In this document: piece by piece, positions 26,804 through 34,806 of the stretch
Numbering within the stretch: the stretch's first letter is position 1
Layout of the letters: each line of letters begins with the position of its first letter
DNA from: an uncultured Prevotella sp.
GTDB taxonomy: Bacteria > Bacteroidota > Bacteroidia > Bacteroidales > Bacteroidaceae
Direction of reading: 5' to 3'
DNA length: 64,000 nucleotides
Assembly (NCBI GenBank): GCA_945830055.1
Contig: CALZXH010000001.1
Location: 1-64,000, forward strand
Made by a program: the position numbers and the translations under genes
The notes under the pieces: generated by a model
What the model saw: only the letters and a program-made list of their open reading frames with translations
The model's database searches: none
Told to the model about the DNA's origin: nothing

Positions 26804-28781
26804 ACATGCCATAGGTGGTGCGCAGCACTATAAACTCAGTACGGCGATTCAACTGGTTACAGATTTCCTGCTCCTCGGGCTTGAGTGTTTTGATAAAATC
26901 CTCAGAGAGCACATCATTCTCTTTCAAGAAACTATAGGTTTCCGTCAATTTCCGTTTGATGGTCTTAGGTTTGTCTTTGCCATAGCCCACAGGACTCAGT
27001 CGATCTGCTACTATTCCCTGTGCGATGAGATAGTTGACCACCGCCTCGGCTCGTCGCTGCGACAGGTTTTTATTGTATGCTGATGGTCCTCGGTAGTCGC
27101 AGTGAGCACTCAATTCTATGGTCACATTGGGATTTTCGTTGAGCAGTTTCACCAATCTGTCCAGCGCCTCCGTTGATTCCGGACGCAGATCGGCCTTGTC
27201 AAAGTCATAGAAGATATTGTCGATGAGCACGGGGGCGGTAATGGATGCCAGCGGGAACTGCAACACATACTCTTCCGATTCTGTGACCGGCTCTACACGC
27301 AACTGCTCCTTATGATTCAGATACCCCTTGCATGTGCCCAGGAACACATAGTCCACATTGGGTTTGATGGCTTGGGTAAAACTGCCATCTCCCTTCACGT
27401 TCAGTTTCATGTTGGTGCCGTCGTTGCCCACCATATAAACCAAGGCATCTGGCAGCTCATAACCGTCTTTTTCATATACCCACCCCTTCACCGTCTGCAC
27501 TATCTCCGGATTGACAAAACTGTAGATATGATCCCATCCCTTACCGTCTCCGCGGTTGGACGAGAAGAATCCCTGGTTGAGCAATCCCTCAAAGGTCATA
27601 CCGAAGTCATCTCCCTGCGAATTAAGCGGATAGCCTGGATGCTCTATGGTCCATCGGCCTGCCAGCGAGTCGGGTTTGGCGATGAAGATGTCAAGTCCGC
27701 CCATGCCGGGATGACCGTTGGACGAAAAATACAGGTCGCCATTGGGTCGGAAAGTGGGAAACATCTCGTCGCCCTCGGTATTGATGGGTCGCCCTAAGTT
27801 CTCCACTCCGCCCAGTCCGTGACTGTCTGCACGCACGCGCCACAAGTCCAGGCCTCCGATACCGCCAGGCATGTCGCTCACGAAATAGAGCCACTCCCCA
27901 TCGGGCGAAATGGCAGGATGAGCATAACTGGAAAGGGTATCTTTGGTGATGGGTACCTCCGTGAGTTTGCCCCAGGAGGCATCTGAACGCTGGGAGGTAC
28001 ATATCGTGGCAAAGCGGGGATAAGAGGCATCGCTGAGACAACGTGTCAGGTACATGGTCTTATTGTCGGGAGTAAAGCAACAGGCGCCCTCGTCAAACTC
28101 GGTATTCATTTCTCCCTCTATCACTTCCGGCCTCTCCCACTTACCCTTTTCGTCCTTCACTGCTATCAGTATATCACCATTTTTAGTACCAGTGATGCCG
28201 CTCAGTTCGTCGCCGGCCACCTGGTTTCGGGTAGAGGTAAAATAGAGTTGGTCGTAATTGTCGCCAGCCAGCACGGGCGAATAGTCTGCACGCCGTGAGT
28301 TGAAGAAATTCTCGCGCTTCACTGTATAGGCAGACCCCTCTTGCTTCCACAACGGAGCCTGCAAGGCAGAAGTGAGGCCAGCCTGCGCCAAACGGTTGCC
28401 CGGCATACTGTCCACCAATATCTGGAAATATTTGGCAGCCTCTTTGTAGTTGCCGTTTTTCAGCAGTTGCTGCCCCAGATAGAGCATGGTCAGACTGTCG
28501 GTCTGCTTGTATCTCACGGCATTCTGATAGGCTGCGATGGCACGCTGCGTGTAGTTGATGCGCCTGTAACAGTCTGCCAGTTTCAGTGCACGTTTTCCCC
28601 TGTTCACCCTATCCTTGGCAGGGGTGGCACTATATGCTTTCTTGTACTGCGTGGCGGCATCGTAATACTCTCCCAGGGCATAGAACTTGTCTCCCTTCTT
28701 CATGGCGGCATCAGCCCCGCATCCCGCCAAAATGAGCAGGAGGGTCAGGGACAGGGCTATGGTTCTGAGGTATTGCGTCAT
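26763..28781 (-). CDS. porE: OmpA-family T9SS component PorE-like lipoprotein
   Basis: A 672-residue lipoprotein (lipobox LAGC, Cys21). TPR-like helices (about 25-160) are followed by a WD40/PD40 beta-propeller (about 165-430, e.g. AHPAISPDGEWLYFVSD and FPTFRPNGDLYFSSN), a carboxypeptidase-regulatory-like beta domain (about 440-515), and a C-terminal OmpA peptidoglycan-binding domain (IFYDFDKADLRPES...LSAHCDYRG...NLSQRRAEAVVNYL). This order is that of P. gingivalis PorE, which anchors the T9SS to the cell wall. The 3' end overlaps pspC. It lies 63 nt downstream of topB. Confidence 0.88.
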   Translation of the reverse strand: MTQYLRTIALSLTLLLILAGCGADAAMKKGDKFYALGEYYDAATQYKKAYSATPAKDRVNRGKRALKLADCYRRINYTQRAIAAYQNAVRYKQTDSLTMLYLGQQLLKNGNYKEAAKYFQILVDSMPGNRLAQAGLTSALQAPLWKQEGSAYTVKRENFFNSRRADYSPVLAGDNYDQLYFTSTRNQVAGDELSGITGTKNGDILIAVKDEKGKWERPEVIEGEMNTEFDEGACCFTPDNKTMYLTRCLSDASYPRFATICTSQRSDASWGKLTEVPITKDTLSSYAHPAISPDGEWLYFVSDMPGGIGGLDLWRVRADSHGLGGVENLGRPINTEGDEMFPTFRPNGDLYFSSNGHPGMGGLDIFIAKPDSLAGRWTIEHPGYPLNSQGDDFGMTFEGLLNQGFFSSNRGDGKGWDHIYSFVNPEIVQTVKGWVYEKDGYELPDALVYMVGNDGTNMKLNVKGDGSFTQAIKPNVDYVFLGTCKGYLNHKEQLRVEPVTESEEYVLQFPLASITAPVLIDNIFYDFDKADLRPESTEALDRLVKLLNENPNVTIELSAHCDYRGPSAYNKNLSQRRAEAVVNYLIAQGIVADRLSPVGYGKDKPKTIKRKLTETYSFLKENDVLSEDFIKTLKPEEQEICNQLNRRTEFIVLRTTYGMFTGETPSAKQASE

Positions 28782-28844
28782 GATAGGGATATACTATGTT
28801 GTTCTTAGTTCATGTATGGGGTTGATGCTGTATGTATAACGTAT

Positions 28845-30866
28845 TCAGTCGTCATTTATTGCATGCCGCCAGGTACATCCCTCCTTCCAACGCGAACAGC
28901 CATACTGCGTGTTGCCCCTTATCACGGTACCTTCTCCACACAGGGGACATTTCATACCCACTGCAATGGTGTCCTTCGATACAGTCTTTTTTCTGCTTGC
29001 GGGCTTTTTGACAGCGGTGTCTGAGGCAACGGCAGCACTTTTTCGCTTTTTCTTCAAGTCCTCTTCGGTAGTCACCGCCACGCGCCGGTTGCTGCCATCG
29101 CGCATCACGTCATCTACGATCTGTCGTATCTGCTCCTTCAGTTCGTTGACGAACTGTGCAGCATCATATTTCCGGTGTTCTATGTCACGGAGTTTCTTCT
29201 CCCATATACCGGTCAGTTCGCAACTCTTGAGCAGTTCTTCCCGTATCACACCTATCAGTTCTATACCTGTGGGAGTAGCCACCAGATTCTTGCGTTCACG
29301 CCTGATATAGCGCCTTTTAAAGAGGGTCTCTATGATGGATGCACGCGATGAGGGCCTGCCTATACCGTTCTCCTTGAGAGCCATGCGCAGGGTTTCGTCT
29401 TCCACAAACTTACCGGCTGTTTCCATCGCCCTCAGTAGGGTGGCTTCCGTGTAGTACTTGGGCGGTGTGGTCCATTTCTCTGTCAACGAGGGCAGGTGTT
29501 CTCCACTCTCTCCTTCCACGAAGTCGGGTAGCACCGACTGCTCGCCTGTCGCATTGTCTGTATTGCTGTCTTTCTGCTGTGCCGAGGCATCCACCACGCG
29601 CCAACCTGGACTGAGGATAACCTTTCCCGTTACCTTGAACTCTATGTCCTCCACCTTGCCCAGCACGGTGGTGGTAGCAAACTTGCAATCGGGATAGAAC
29701 ACAGAGATAAACCTGCGGGTAATCAGGTCATATACATTCCGTTCCATGTCCGTAAGGTTCATCGCCGCCACTCCGGTGGGGATGATGGCATGGTGGTCGG
29801 TCACCTTGGACGAGTCGAACACTTTCTTTGACTTCAGCAGTTTTTTCCCTTCCAGGGGCTGGGTAAACGCCTCATACCCGCGTATGCTCTTCAGTATGAT
29901 GGGGCATTTGGCATACACGTCATCACTGAGATACTGAGTGTCAACACGCGGGTAGGTGGTCAGTTTTCGCTCGTACAGTCCCTGTATGATGTTGAGTGTC
30001 TGCTCGGCACTCATGTTGAACTTCTTGTTACAATCTACCTGCAGTGAGGTAAGGTCATAGAGATGCGGGGGCGCTTCGGTGCCGTTTTTCTTCTGTACAG
30101 AGGTCACGGTAAAAGGTTTTCCCGTGATGGTGTTCAGAAACTGCTCGCCCTCCTCTTTTACCGTAAACTTTCCCTTGGTAGCGGTAAACACGGTGTCCCG
30201 ATAAGTAGTGGAGAGCACCCAGTATGCCTCGGGCACAAAATGATCTATCTCGTGCTGACGGTTCACGATGAGCGCCAACGTGGGAGTCTGTACCCTGCCG
30301 ATGCTGAGAACCTGCCTGTTCTGCCCGTACTTGAGGGTATAGAGGCGTGTGGCATTCATCCCCAACAGCCAGTCACCGATGGCCCGACTGAGTCCTGCCA
30401 TATACAGGGGCTGGTAGTCGTCCTGGTTCTTCAAATTGCTGAAGCCCTCTCTGATGGCCTCATCGGTCATCGACGAAATCCACAGGCGTTTGACAGGACA
30501 GGTGGCTTTGGCTTTCTGCATCACCCACCGCTGTATCAGTTCTCCTTCCTGTCCGGCATCACCGCAGTTGATGATGCTGTCGGCCTGCTGCATCAGCCTC
30601 TCTATCACGGCAAACTGCTTGCGTATCCCCTCGTCGTCTATCAGTTTGATACCGAAGCGGGCAGGTATCATTGGCAGCGAGGTGAGGCTCCACGACTTCC
30701 ACATATCAGTATAGTCGTTGGGTTCCTTGAGCGTACACAGATGACCAAAGGTCCACGTCACCTGATAACCATTGCCCTCCATATATCCCTGGTAGGACTT
30801 GTTGGCTCCGATGATGCGGGCAATGTCCTTTGCCACACTGGGTTTCTCTGCAATGCAAACAATCAT
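28845..30866 (-). CDS. topB: DNA topoisomerase III (TopB type IA)
   Basis: A 673-residue type IA topoisomerase. The Toprim domain opens with IVCIAEKPSVAKDIARIIG; its acidic motif reads GDAGQEGELIQRW rather than the common DADREGE. LSIGRVQTPTLALIV and the active-site Tyr in TTYPRVDTQYL follow, and a C-terminal zinc ribbon (MKCPLCGEGTVIRG...YGCSRW). It relaxes negative supercoils and decatenates DNA. The ATG at 30866 is chosen since the ORF's start at 30911 lies in the promoter -7 box. Confidence 0.92.
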   Translation of the reverse strand: MIVCIAEKPSVAKDIARIIGANKSYQGYMEGNGYQVTWTFGHLCTLKEPNDYTDMWKSWSLTSLPMIPARFGIKLIDDEGIRKQFAVIERLMQQADSIINCGDAGQEGELIQRWVMQKAKATCPVKRLWISSMTDEAIREGFSNLKNQDDYQPLYMAGLSRAIGDWLLGMNATRLYTLKYGQNRQVLSIGRVQTPTLALIVNRQHEIDHFVPEAYWVLSTTYRDTVFTATKGKFTVKEEGEQFLNTITGKPFTVTSVQKKNGTEAPPHLYDLTSLQVDCNKKFNMSAEQTLNIIQGLYERKLTTYPRVDTQYLSDDVYAKCPIILKSIRGYEAFTQPLEGKKLLKSKKVFDSSKVTDHHAIIPTGVAAMNLTDMERNVYDLITRRFISVFYPDCKFATTTVLGKVEDIEFKVTGKVILSPGWRVVDASAQQKDSNTDNATGEQSVLPDFVEGESGEHLPSLTEKWTTPPKYYTEATLLRAMETAGKFVEDETLRMALKENGIGRPSSRASIIETLFKRRYIRRERKNLVATPTGIELIGVIREELLKSCELTGIWEKKLRDIEHRKYDAAQFVNELKEQIRQIVDDVMRDGSNRRVAVTTEEDLKKKRKSAAVASDTAVKKPASRKKTVSKDTIAVGMKCPLCGEGTVIRGNTQYGCSRWKEGCTWRHAINDD

Positions 30867-30908
30867 GACGGGTTCTTTTTCTGTTGTTGAGTAGGTTTTA
30901 CGAGACTG

Positions 30909-30916
30909 CAAAAGTA
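30909..30916 (-). promoter_or_regulatory. -7 box of topB
   Basis: The minus strand reads TACTTTTG, 43 nt upstream of the topB ATG. No TTTG at -33 was found. Confidence 0.45.
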
Positions 30917-30996
30917 CAATAAATGTACCGAATTCTTGCTCATTCCTAAGATTTTTTGTTTCTTTGCAGCACGTTACACTACATCATCCCACGATT

Positions 30997-31635
30997 ATGA
31001 CAACACCATTGGAAACAAGAAACGAACATTTGGCAAACCACCTCATCAAGCAGTTGAAGAAGCGCAACATGGAGGCTATATATTGCACAACGGCACAACA
31101 GGCGATAGAGAAAATAAAAGAGATGATTCCTACCGGGGCATCGGTCACTTGGGGAGGATCTATGACCCTGCGCGACATGGGACTGACCCGGGCACTTCAT
31201 GAAGCAGGCTGTTATCAGCTGTTCGACCGCGACCTAGCAAAGAGTCCTGAAGAAGCACAAGAGATTTACCGTAAGGCTTTCTCAGCAGATTTCTACCTTT
31301 CCAGTGCCAACGCTCTCAGCGAAGACGGTGTCATCGTGAATATCGACGGCAACGGCAACCGGGTGGCAGCCATCACCTTTGGTCCCAAGCATGTCATCTT
31401 TGTCATCTCGCTCCAAAAGGTGGCACACAATGTAGAAGCAGCACTGGCAAGGGCACGCGGCACAGCAGCTCCCATCAACGCAGCACGCTTCGACATCAAC
31501 ACACCTTGCAAGATAGACGGCATCTGCCACAACTGCAACTCCCCACAAAGTATCTGCAACCACATCCATCTGCTGCGCAACTCCAAACTGGGAAGAATCT
31601 CAGTGATACTGCTGGCAGAGGAGTACGGGTATTAA
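30997..31635 (+). CDS. Stand-alone LUD (DUF162) domain protein with Cys cluster
   Basis: A 212-residue LUD-domain protein related to LutC and YvbY-like proteins: IPTGASVTWGGSMTLRDMGL, DFYLSSANALSEDGVIVNIDGNGNRVAAITFGPKHVIFV. Unlike lutC it ends with four cysteines, CKIDGICHNCNSPQSICNH, suggesting metal or Fe-S binding. It is separate from the lutABC operon by 21 kb, so a role in lactate metabolism is only a guess. ATG 30997 is preferred over TTG 30964. Confidence 0.85.
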   Translation: MTTPLETRNEHLANHLIKQLKKRNMEAIYCTTAQQAIEKIKEMIPTGASVTWGGSMTLRDMGLTRALHEAGCYQLFDRDLAKSPEEAQEIYRKAFSADFYLSSANALSEDGVIVNIDGNGNRVAAITFGPKHVIFVISLQKVAHNVEAALARARGTAAPINAARFDINTPCKIDGICHNCNSPQSICNHIHLLRNSKLGRISVILLAEEYGY

Positions 31636-31654
31636 GCCCCAATCGGCATTAGAA

Positions 31655-31702
31655 TGAACGTTCATAAAAGTGTGGATTTTCACCGATTGAACGTTCATAA
31701 AA
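31655..31702 (+). promoter_or_regulatory. Twin palindromic operators TGAACGTTCA
   Basis: TGAACGTTCATAAAA occurs at 31655-31669 and again at 31688-31702, 33 bp apart (about three helix turns, same face). The core TGAACGTTCA is a perfect 10-bp palindrome. They lie just upstream of the -33/-7 pair. Confidence 0.7.
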
Positions 31703-31712
31703 ATGTAAATCA

Positions 31713-31744
31713 CTTGTATATTCCATTTATTTTCAGTTACTTTG
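31713..31744 (+). promoter_or_regulatory. Candidate promoter of the HU-family gene
   Basis: CTTG, 20 nt, TTACTTTG: each box is one base off the consensus. It lies 11 bp after the second operator and would give a 5' UTR of about 330 nt that contains the tandem repeat. Confidence 0.45.
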
Positions 31745-31884
31745 CAGACAGAACAAAGCAAAGATGAATATTGTCTGTTACCCTATCATGATGCTCTGCT
31801 GTTAAATAGTCATAACTTCATTAAAATAACTGTCGTAATATTTGGTGGATAGTTATTTTAAATGTACCTTGCAGCCTGTTAGAT

Positions 31885-31974
31885 TTTCCGTCCACCGATG
31901 TTGGACGGACATCCAGCGGCGGTGGACGGACATCCAGCGGCGGTGGACGGACATCCAGCGGCGGTGGACGGAAA
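31885..31974 (+). repeat. 21-bp tandem repeat (three units) bounded by inverted arms
   Basis: Three identical 21-bp units starting GGACGGACATCCAGCGGC at 31903, 31924 and 31945, then a partial fourth. The array is bracketed by TTTCCGTCCACCG (31885-31897) and CGGTGGACGGAAA (31962-31974), a perfect 13-bp inverted repeat. As RNA it could fold into one stem enclosing the array, or alternative stems between units. Confidence 0.85.
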
Positions 31975-32078
31975 TCGGAAGCCTATTCTTTATATATTTA
32001 AACAGGCATCGTGACGGATTGATGATAACAGTCGTGAAGAAGTAACAACAGTAGTAATCAACAACAAAGGAAACAGCA

Positions 32079-32723
32079 ATGGCAAAGTACATATTACAGG
32101 AAATGAACGACCTCGGAAATACGGGAGAGCGCAAGGTATATCCCAAGATTCAGGTCAACTACACCGTGTCACAGGATGAGTTTGTGGACCGCGTACAGAA
32201 GCATCTGCGAGCGGTTGACAAGGGGTTGGTAATAGCGGTAACCTCAGGGGTGGCAGATGTGCTTGCGGAGCTGCTCTCTGAGGGCTGCAACGTGACTATC
32301 GACGAGATAGGCACCTTCTCCCTGTCACTTCAGTTCTTGGACGAGAAACCCACGGAGATGACAAGCGACGAAGACCCAATGATCTATCGCAAAGTGGGGG
32401 TGAAGGATGTTAACTTCAAGACTTCGCCCGAACTGAAGAAGAAACTATATATGAAGACCAAACTATCGCGCGTGACTTCTGGTGTGAAGGTGATAAAGAA
32501 GAAGCTTTTCACACCAGAGGAACGGCTTGACCGCGCGCTTAGCATCATAGACTCCAAGGGATTCATCACCCTTTCGGAATATGCCGCCACAAACAACATG
32601 TCGCACTCCTCGGCTTCTTTGGAGCTGTCAAGACTGACATCAGGCCCCACACCTCCCTTCAATACCTCAGGACGAGGAAGCCACAAGGTATGGGTGAGAG
32701 CAGAGTCACCCGATCATTTGTAA
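32079..32723 (+). CDS. HU-family DNA-binding protein with C-terminal extension
   Basis: A 214-residue protein. The N-terminal 120 residues follow the HU/IHF-like family of Bacteroidota (IQVNYTVSQDEFVDRVQKHL...VIAVTSGVADVLAELLSEGCNVTIDEIGTFSLSLQF). A linker and a C-terminal segment (about 145-205) follow, with FTPEERLDRALSIIDSKGFITLSEYAATNNMSHSSASLELSRL, which has helix-turn-helix character. That would make it a DNA architectural protein with an added sequence reader. The operators and repeat upstream suggest autoregulation. Exact role unknown; such proteins are common in Bacteroidales and some lie near capsule or mobile regions. Confidence 0.78.
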   Translation: MAKYILQEMNDLGNTGERKVYPKIQVNYTVSQDEFVDRVQKHLRAVDKGLVIAVTSGVADVLAELLSEGCNVTIDEIGTFSLSLQFLDEKPTEMTSDEDPMIYRKVGVKDVNFKTSPELKKKLYMKTKLSRVTSGVKVIKKKLFTPEERLDRALSIIDSKGFITLSEYAATNNMSHSSASLELSRLTSGPTPPFNTSGRGSHKVWVRAESPDHL

Positions 32724-32778
32724 AAGTCTCCTGAATGGTACAGTTACTCCATGGGAGTCTGGTTCGGCTTTATTCTAC

Positions 32779-33288
32779 CTATGGCATCTCGTCAATAACT
32801 ATTTTCACTGCCTCCTCGGTCATTCCTGTTGCTATCGCAATAATATCGACAGAAGCACCAGAAGCCAATAACCTCTTGACCGTTTCTTTCTTCTCGTCCG
32901 CACGACCTTTTTCAAGCCCTTCAGCAAGTTCCTCTTCACGCCCTTCCATTTTTGCCGTGTCAATCGAGTTCTTGATATCGCGGTAAGCCTTGAGGCTGTC
33001 CTCATATTCCCGGAGTTCCTCGGGGGTGAACGTGGCTATCTCCGCTTCCTTGAACAGACGGTCGAACACCTTGTCGCGCAACGCCTTCGGACGGTCCTCC
33101 AACTTGTAAAGGTTCTTTAGCACGTAGAGCCACTTGTCGTAGAGTGTCTCCAACTCGTCCTCCGCCTTCTTGAACTTGGCTATCTCAACGTAGATGAAAT
33201 CGAGTTTCTTGTAGAACACCTTGTTGGTGTCGATGTCGCAGAATTTCACTGTGTGGGTAATCTTCTCCTCGTCAAAGGCATCGACCTC
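32779..33288 (-). pseudogene. 5'-truncated Rpn / PD-(D/E)XK nuclease family transposase
   Basis: The 3' half of a Rpn-type recombination-promoting nuclease: KFCDIDTNKVFYKKLDFIYVEIAKFKK, DKWLYVLKNLYKLEDRPKALRDKVFDRLFKEAEIA, and the Glu-rich tail ending IATGMTEEAVKIVIDEM. The ORF track starts at a GTG (33249), but in-frame homology-like sequence (VDAFDEEKITHTV) continues to about 33288 and then stops resembling the family. The N-terminal nuclease domain of roughly 150 residues is missing. No start or promoter is credible, so it is read as a decayed mobile gene. Confidence 0.75.
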
Positions 33289-33462
33289 AGTTTGGATGGA
33301 AAGATAATGATGGAATGCACAAATGGCATATTCGACTACTTCGCATCCGTGCTCCGCAAGAAATACAACAATTATTCTTTGTCCAAAGCATTGTATGTTA
33401 CTATTGCCGGATAGGCCTACAGCATCCGATAAACTACATGTAATACCACCTATACACTATAG

Positions 33463-33502
33463 CAATAGCAGCTACCATCACCATCGACAGTAGCTGCTAT
33501 TG
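33463..33502. repeat. Perfect 13-bp hairpin
   Basis: CAATAGCAGCTAC (33463-33475), a 14-nt loop, GTAGCTGCTATTG (33490-33502). No T tail on either side. It could be a terminator for cydAB transcripts or the end of a lost mobile element. Confidence 0.7.
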
Positions 33503-33547
33503 TAATTTGTTGCGACTCTATGTCGTGCACATATCACGTAGTTTTAG

Positions 33548-33651
33548 TTATGACTGATTGCGGATGTGTGAGTTTCCCCCACTGATGCGGCAGTAGCATC
33601 AACAGTTCCTCATAAGATGCTGACTCTTTAACCCAAAATCGGTCTTTAGAC
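33548..33651 (-). pseudogene. Degenerate short reading frame, possible IS remnant
   Basis: On the minus strand a frame opened by a stop reads QSKDRFWVKESASYEELL and on to LPHQWGKLTHPQSVITKTT, then stop, without an ATG at the front. Composition and hydrophobic pattern are protein-like and recall the N-terminus of a Bacteroidota transposase, but I cannot name the family. Its front part coincides with the dispersed repeat at 33630-33665. Confidence 0.35.
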
Positions 33652-33665
33652 TGTTACGTGCAAAC
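33630..33665 (+). repeat. Dispersed repeat, single arm (copy 1)
   Basis: AACCCAAAATCGGTCTTTAG followed by ACTGTTACGTGCAAAC. The same order (AACCCAAATCGGTCATTAG, ACTGTTCTGCGCAAA) occurs at 60753-60786, 27 kb away, where it is paired with its reverse complement. Confidence 0.75.
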
Positions 33666-33672
33666 AGGATTC

Positions 33673-34776
33673 TCACCTCTTGTCTATCGCCCGCCAGGCA
33701 TACCAGATATATGCCAGTACGAAGGGAACGAACAGGCTTACCCACGACATCACCGTGAGCGTAAACTCACTGCTGCACGCATTGGCAATGGTGAGCGATG
33801 ACTGCAGGTCGGCAGTGGAAGGATAGAAGGCGGTATGGTTATAACCCACGCTGAGCAACAGGGCAAAGACCGTGAGTACCGTGCCGATGCCTACATACCA
33901 TATTCCACAACGGCAACCGCTACGCCACAACGCCACACCGATGCCATAAAGCACCAGCACCACTCCTACCAACAAGATCAGCGTGACCGGCCAAAGGGCA
34001 AGGAAGTTGTGCAGGTATTTCAACGGCTCCATCACAATCAGTCCGCTATCAGGAAGATAGGCATAACCGTCCTTCAGCAAGGTGCGCACCACAAAGGCAA
34101 GGAAGAACACCAGGAAGGTGACGGCATTGACCATCACTGCATGACGGCTGCGCCCCACTATCGCCTCGTTGTCAATATTGTTGATGAAATACAGTGCCCC
34201 CAACACACGCGCCAGGAAGAGCACCGCAAAGCCCAAGACAAGATTCCAGGGGTCGAGCAGGGCATCCAAGCCATGAGAAGCATTCGCCCAACTGCTGATG
34301 ACAGGCTGCATCCCGTCGGTGATATTGTCGTGAGACACCACAAAGTTACTGCCGTTGAAGAAGGTGGCAACCGCTCCGCCCAAGAGCAGGGGACCCACGA
34401 TGCCGTTGATGACCAGGAACCAGCGGAAGGTATTGTTGCCCAACAGATTGCCCAGTTTGTCCTGAAATTCATAACTCACCGCCTGCAACACGAAGGTGAA
34501 AAGGATAATCATCCACAGCCAGTAGGCACCGCCGAAACTGGTGCTGTAGAACAAGGGGAAGGAGGCAAAGAAAGCGCCACCAAAGGTGACAAGGGTGGTG
34601 AAGGTGATTTCCCACTTTCTGCCGGTACTGCCTATGAGGAGTTTGTGTTCCTCTTCCGTCTTTCCGATGCTGAAAAGCATGGAGTTGCCGCCCTGAACAA
34701 AGAGCAGGAACACGAGCAACGCGCCCAACAGGGATACTATAGCCCACCAATATTGCTGCAAAAATTCGTATGTCAT
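33673..34776 (-). CDS. cydB: Cytochrome bd ubiquinol oxidase subunit II
   Basis: A 367-residue integral membrane protein with eight to nine hydrophobic segments, starting TYEFLQQYWWAIVSLLGALLVFLLFVQGG. It supports the haem-bearing CydA in the high-affinity bd oxidase that reduces O2 in the inner membrane. The ATG at 34776 (MTYEF) is preferred over the ORF start at 34797. It lies 30 nt downstream of cydA. No cydX-like small gene was recognised. Confidence 0.94.
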   Translation of the reverse strand: MTYEFLQQYWWAIVSLLGALLVFLLFVQGGNSMLFSIGKTEEEHKLLIGSTGRKWEITFTTLVTFGGAFFASFPLFYSTSFGGAYWLWMIILFTFVLQAVSYEFQDKLGNLLGNNTFRWFLVINGIVGPLLLGGAVATFFNGSNFVVSHDNITDGMQPVISSWANASHGLDALLDPWNLVLGFAVLFLARVLGALYFINNIDNEAIVGRSRHAVMVNAVTFLVFFLAFVVRTLLKDGYAYLPDSGLIVMEPLKYLHNFLALWPVTLILLVGVVLVLYGIGVALWRSGCRCGIWYVGIGTVLTVFALLLSVGYNHTAFYPSTADLQSSLTIANACSSEFTLTVMSWVSLFVPFVLAYIWYAWRAIDKR

Positions 34777-34806
34777 AATGGTTTCTATTTGGTTCAACGA
34801 CGTTTG

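Larger units (their letters stand above)
31636..32078. other. Long leader region of the HU-family gene
   Basis: 443 bp without a convincing gene. It contains two palindromic operators, a promoter-like pair (31713-31744), an AT-rich stretch, a 21-bp tandem repeat with flanking inverted arms, and 105 bp before the HU start. A 67-codon plus-strand frame (31842-32045, TTG or GTG start) spans the repeat and would encode three TDIQRRW heptads; it could be a leader peptide but has no other support. Confidence 0.7.
33289..33672. other. Intergenic remnant region between Rpn pseudogene and cydB
   Basis: No intact gene. A short plus-strand frame at 33310-33414 (ending KYNNYSLSKALYVTIAG) looks protein-like but has no start context. 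It is followed by a strong hairpin (33463-33502), a degenerate minus-strand frame (33548-33651) and a dispersed repeat (33630-33665). It looks like accumulated insertion debris. Confidence 0.6.

Noticed and set aside
31853-32146. Minus-strand ORF with SVHRRWM repeats
   Set aside because: It is the reverse reading of the 21-bp tandem repeat and of the HU gene start; no independent start or homology is seen.
33583-33601. Inverted repeat TGATGC / GCATCA
   Set aside because: Six base pairs only, likely by chance inside the degenerate reading frame.
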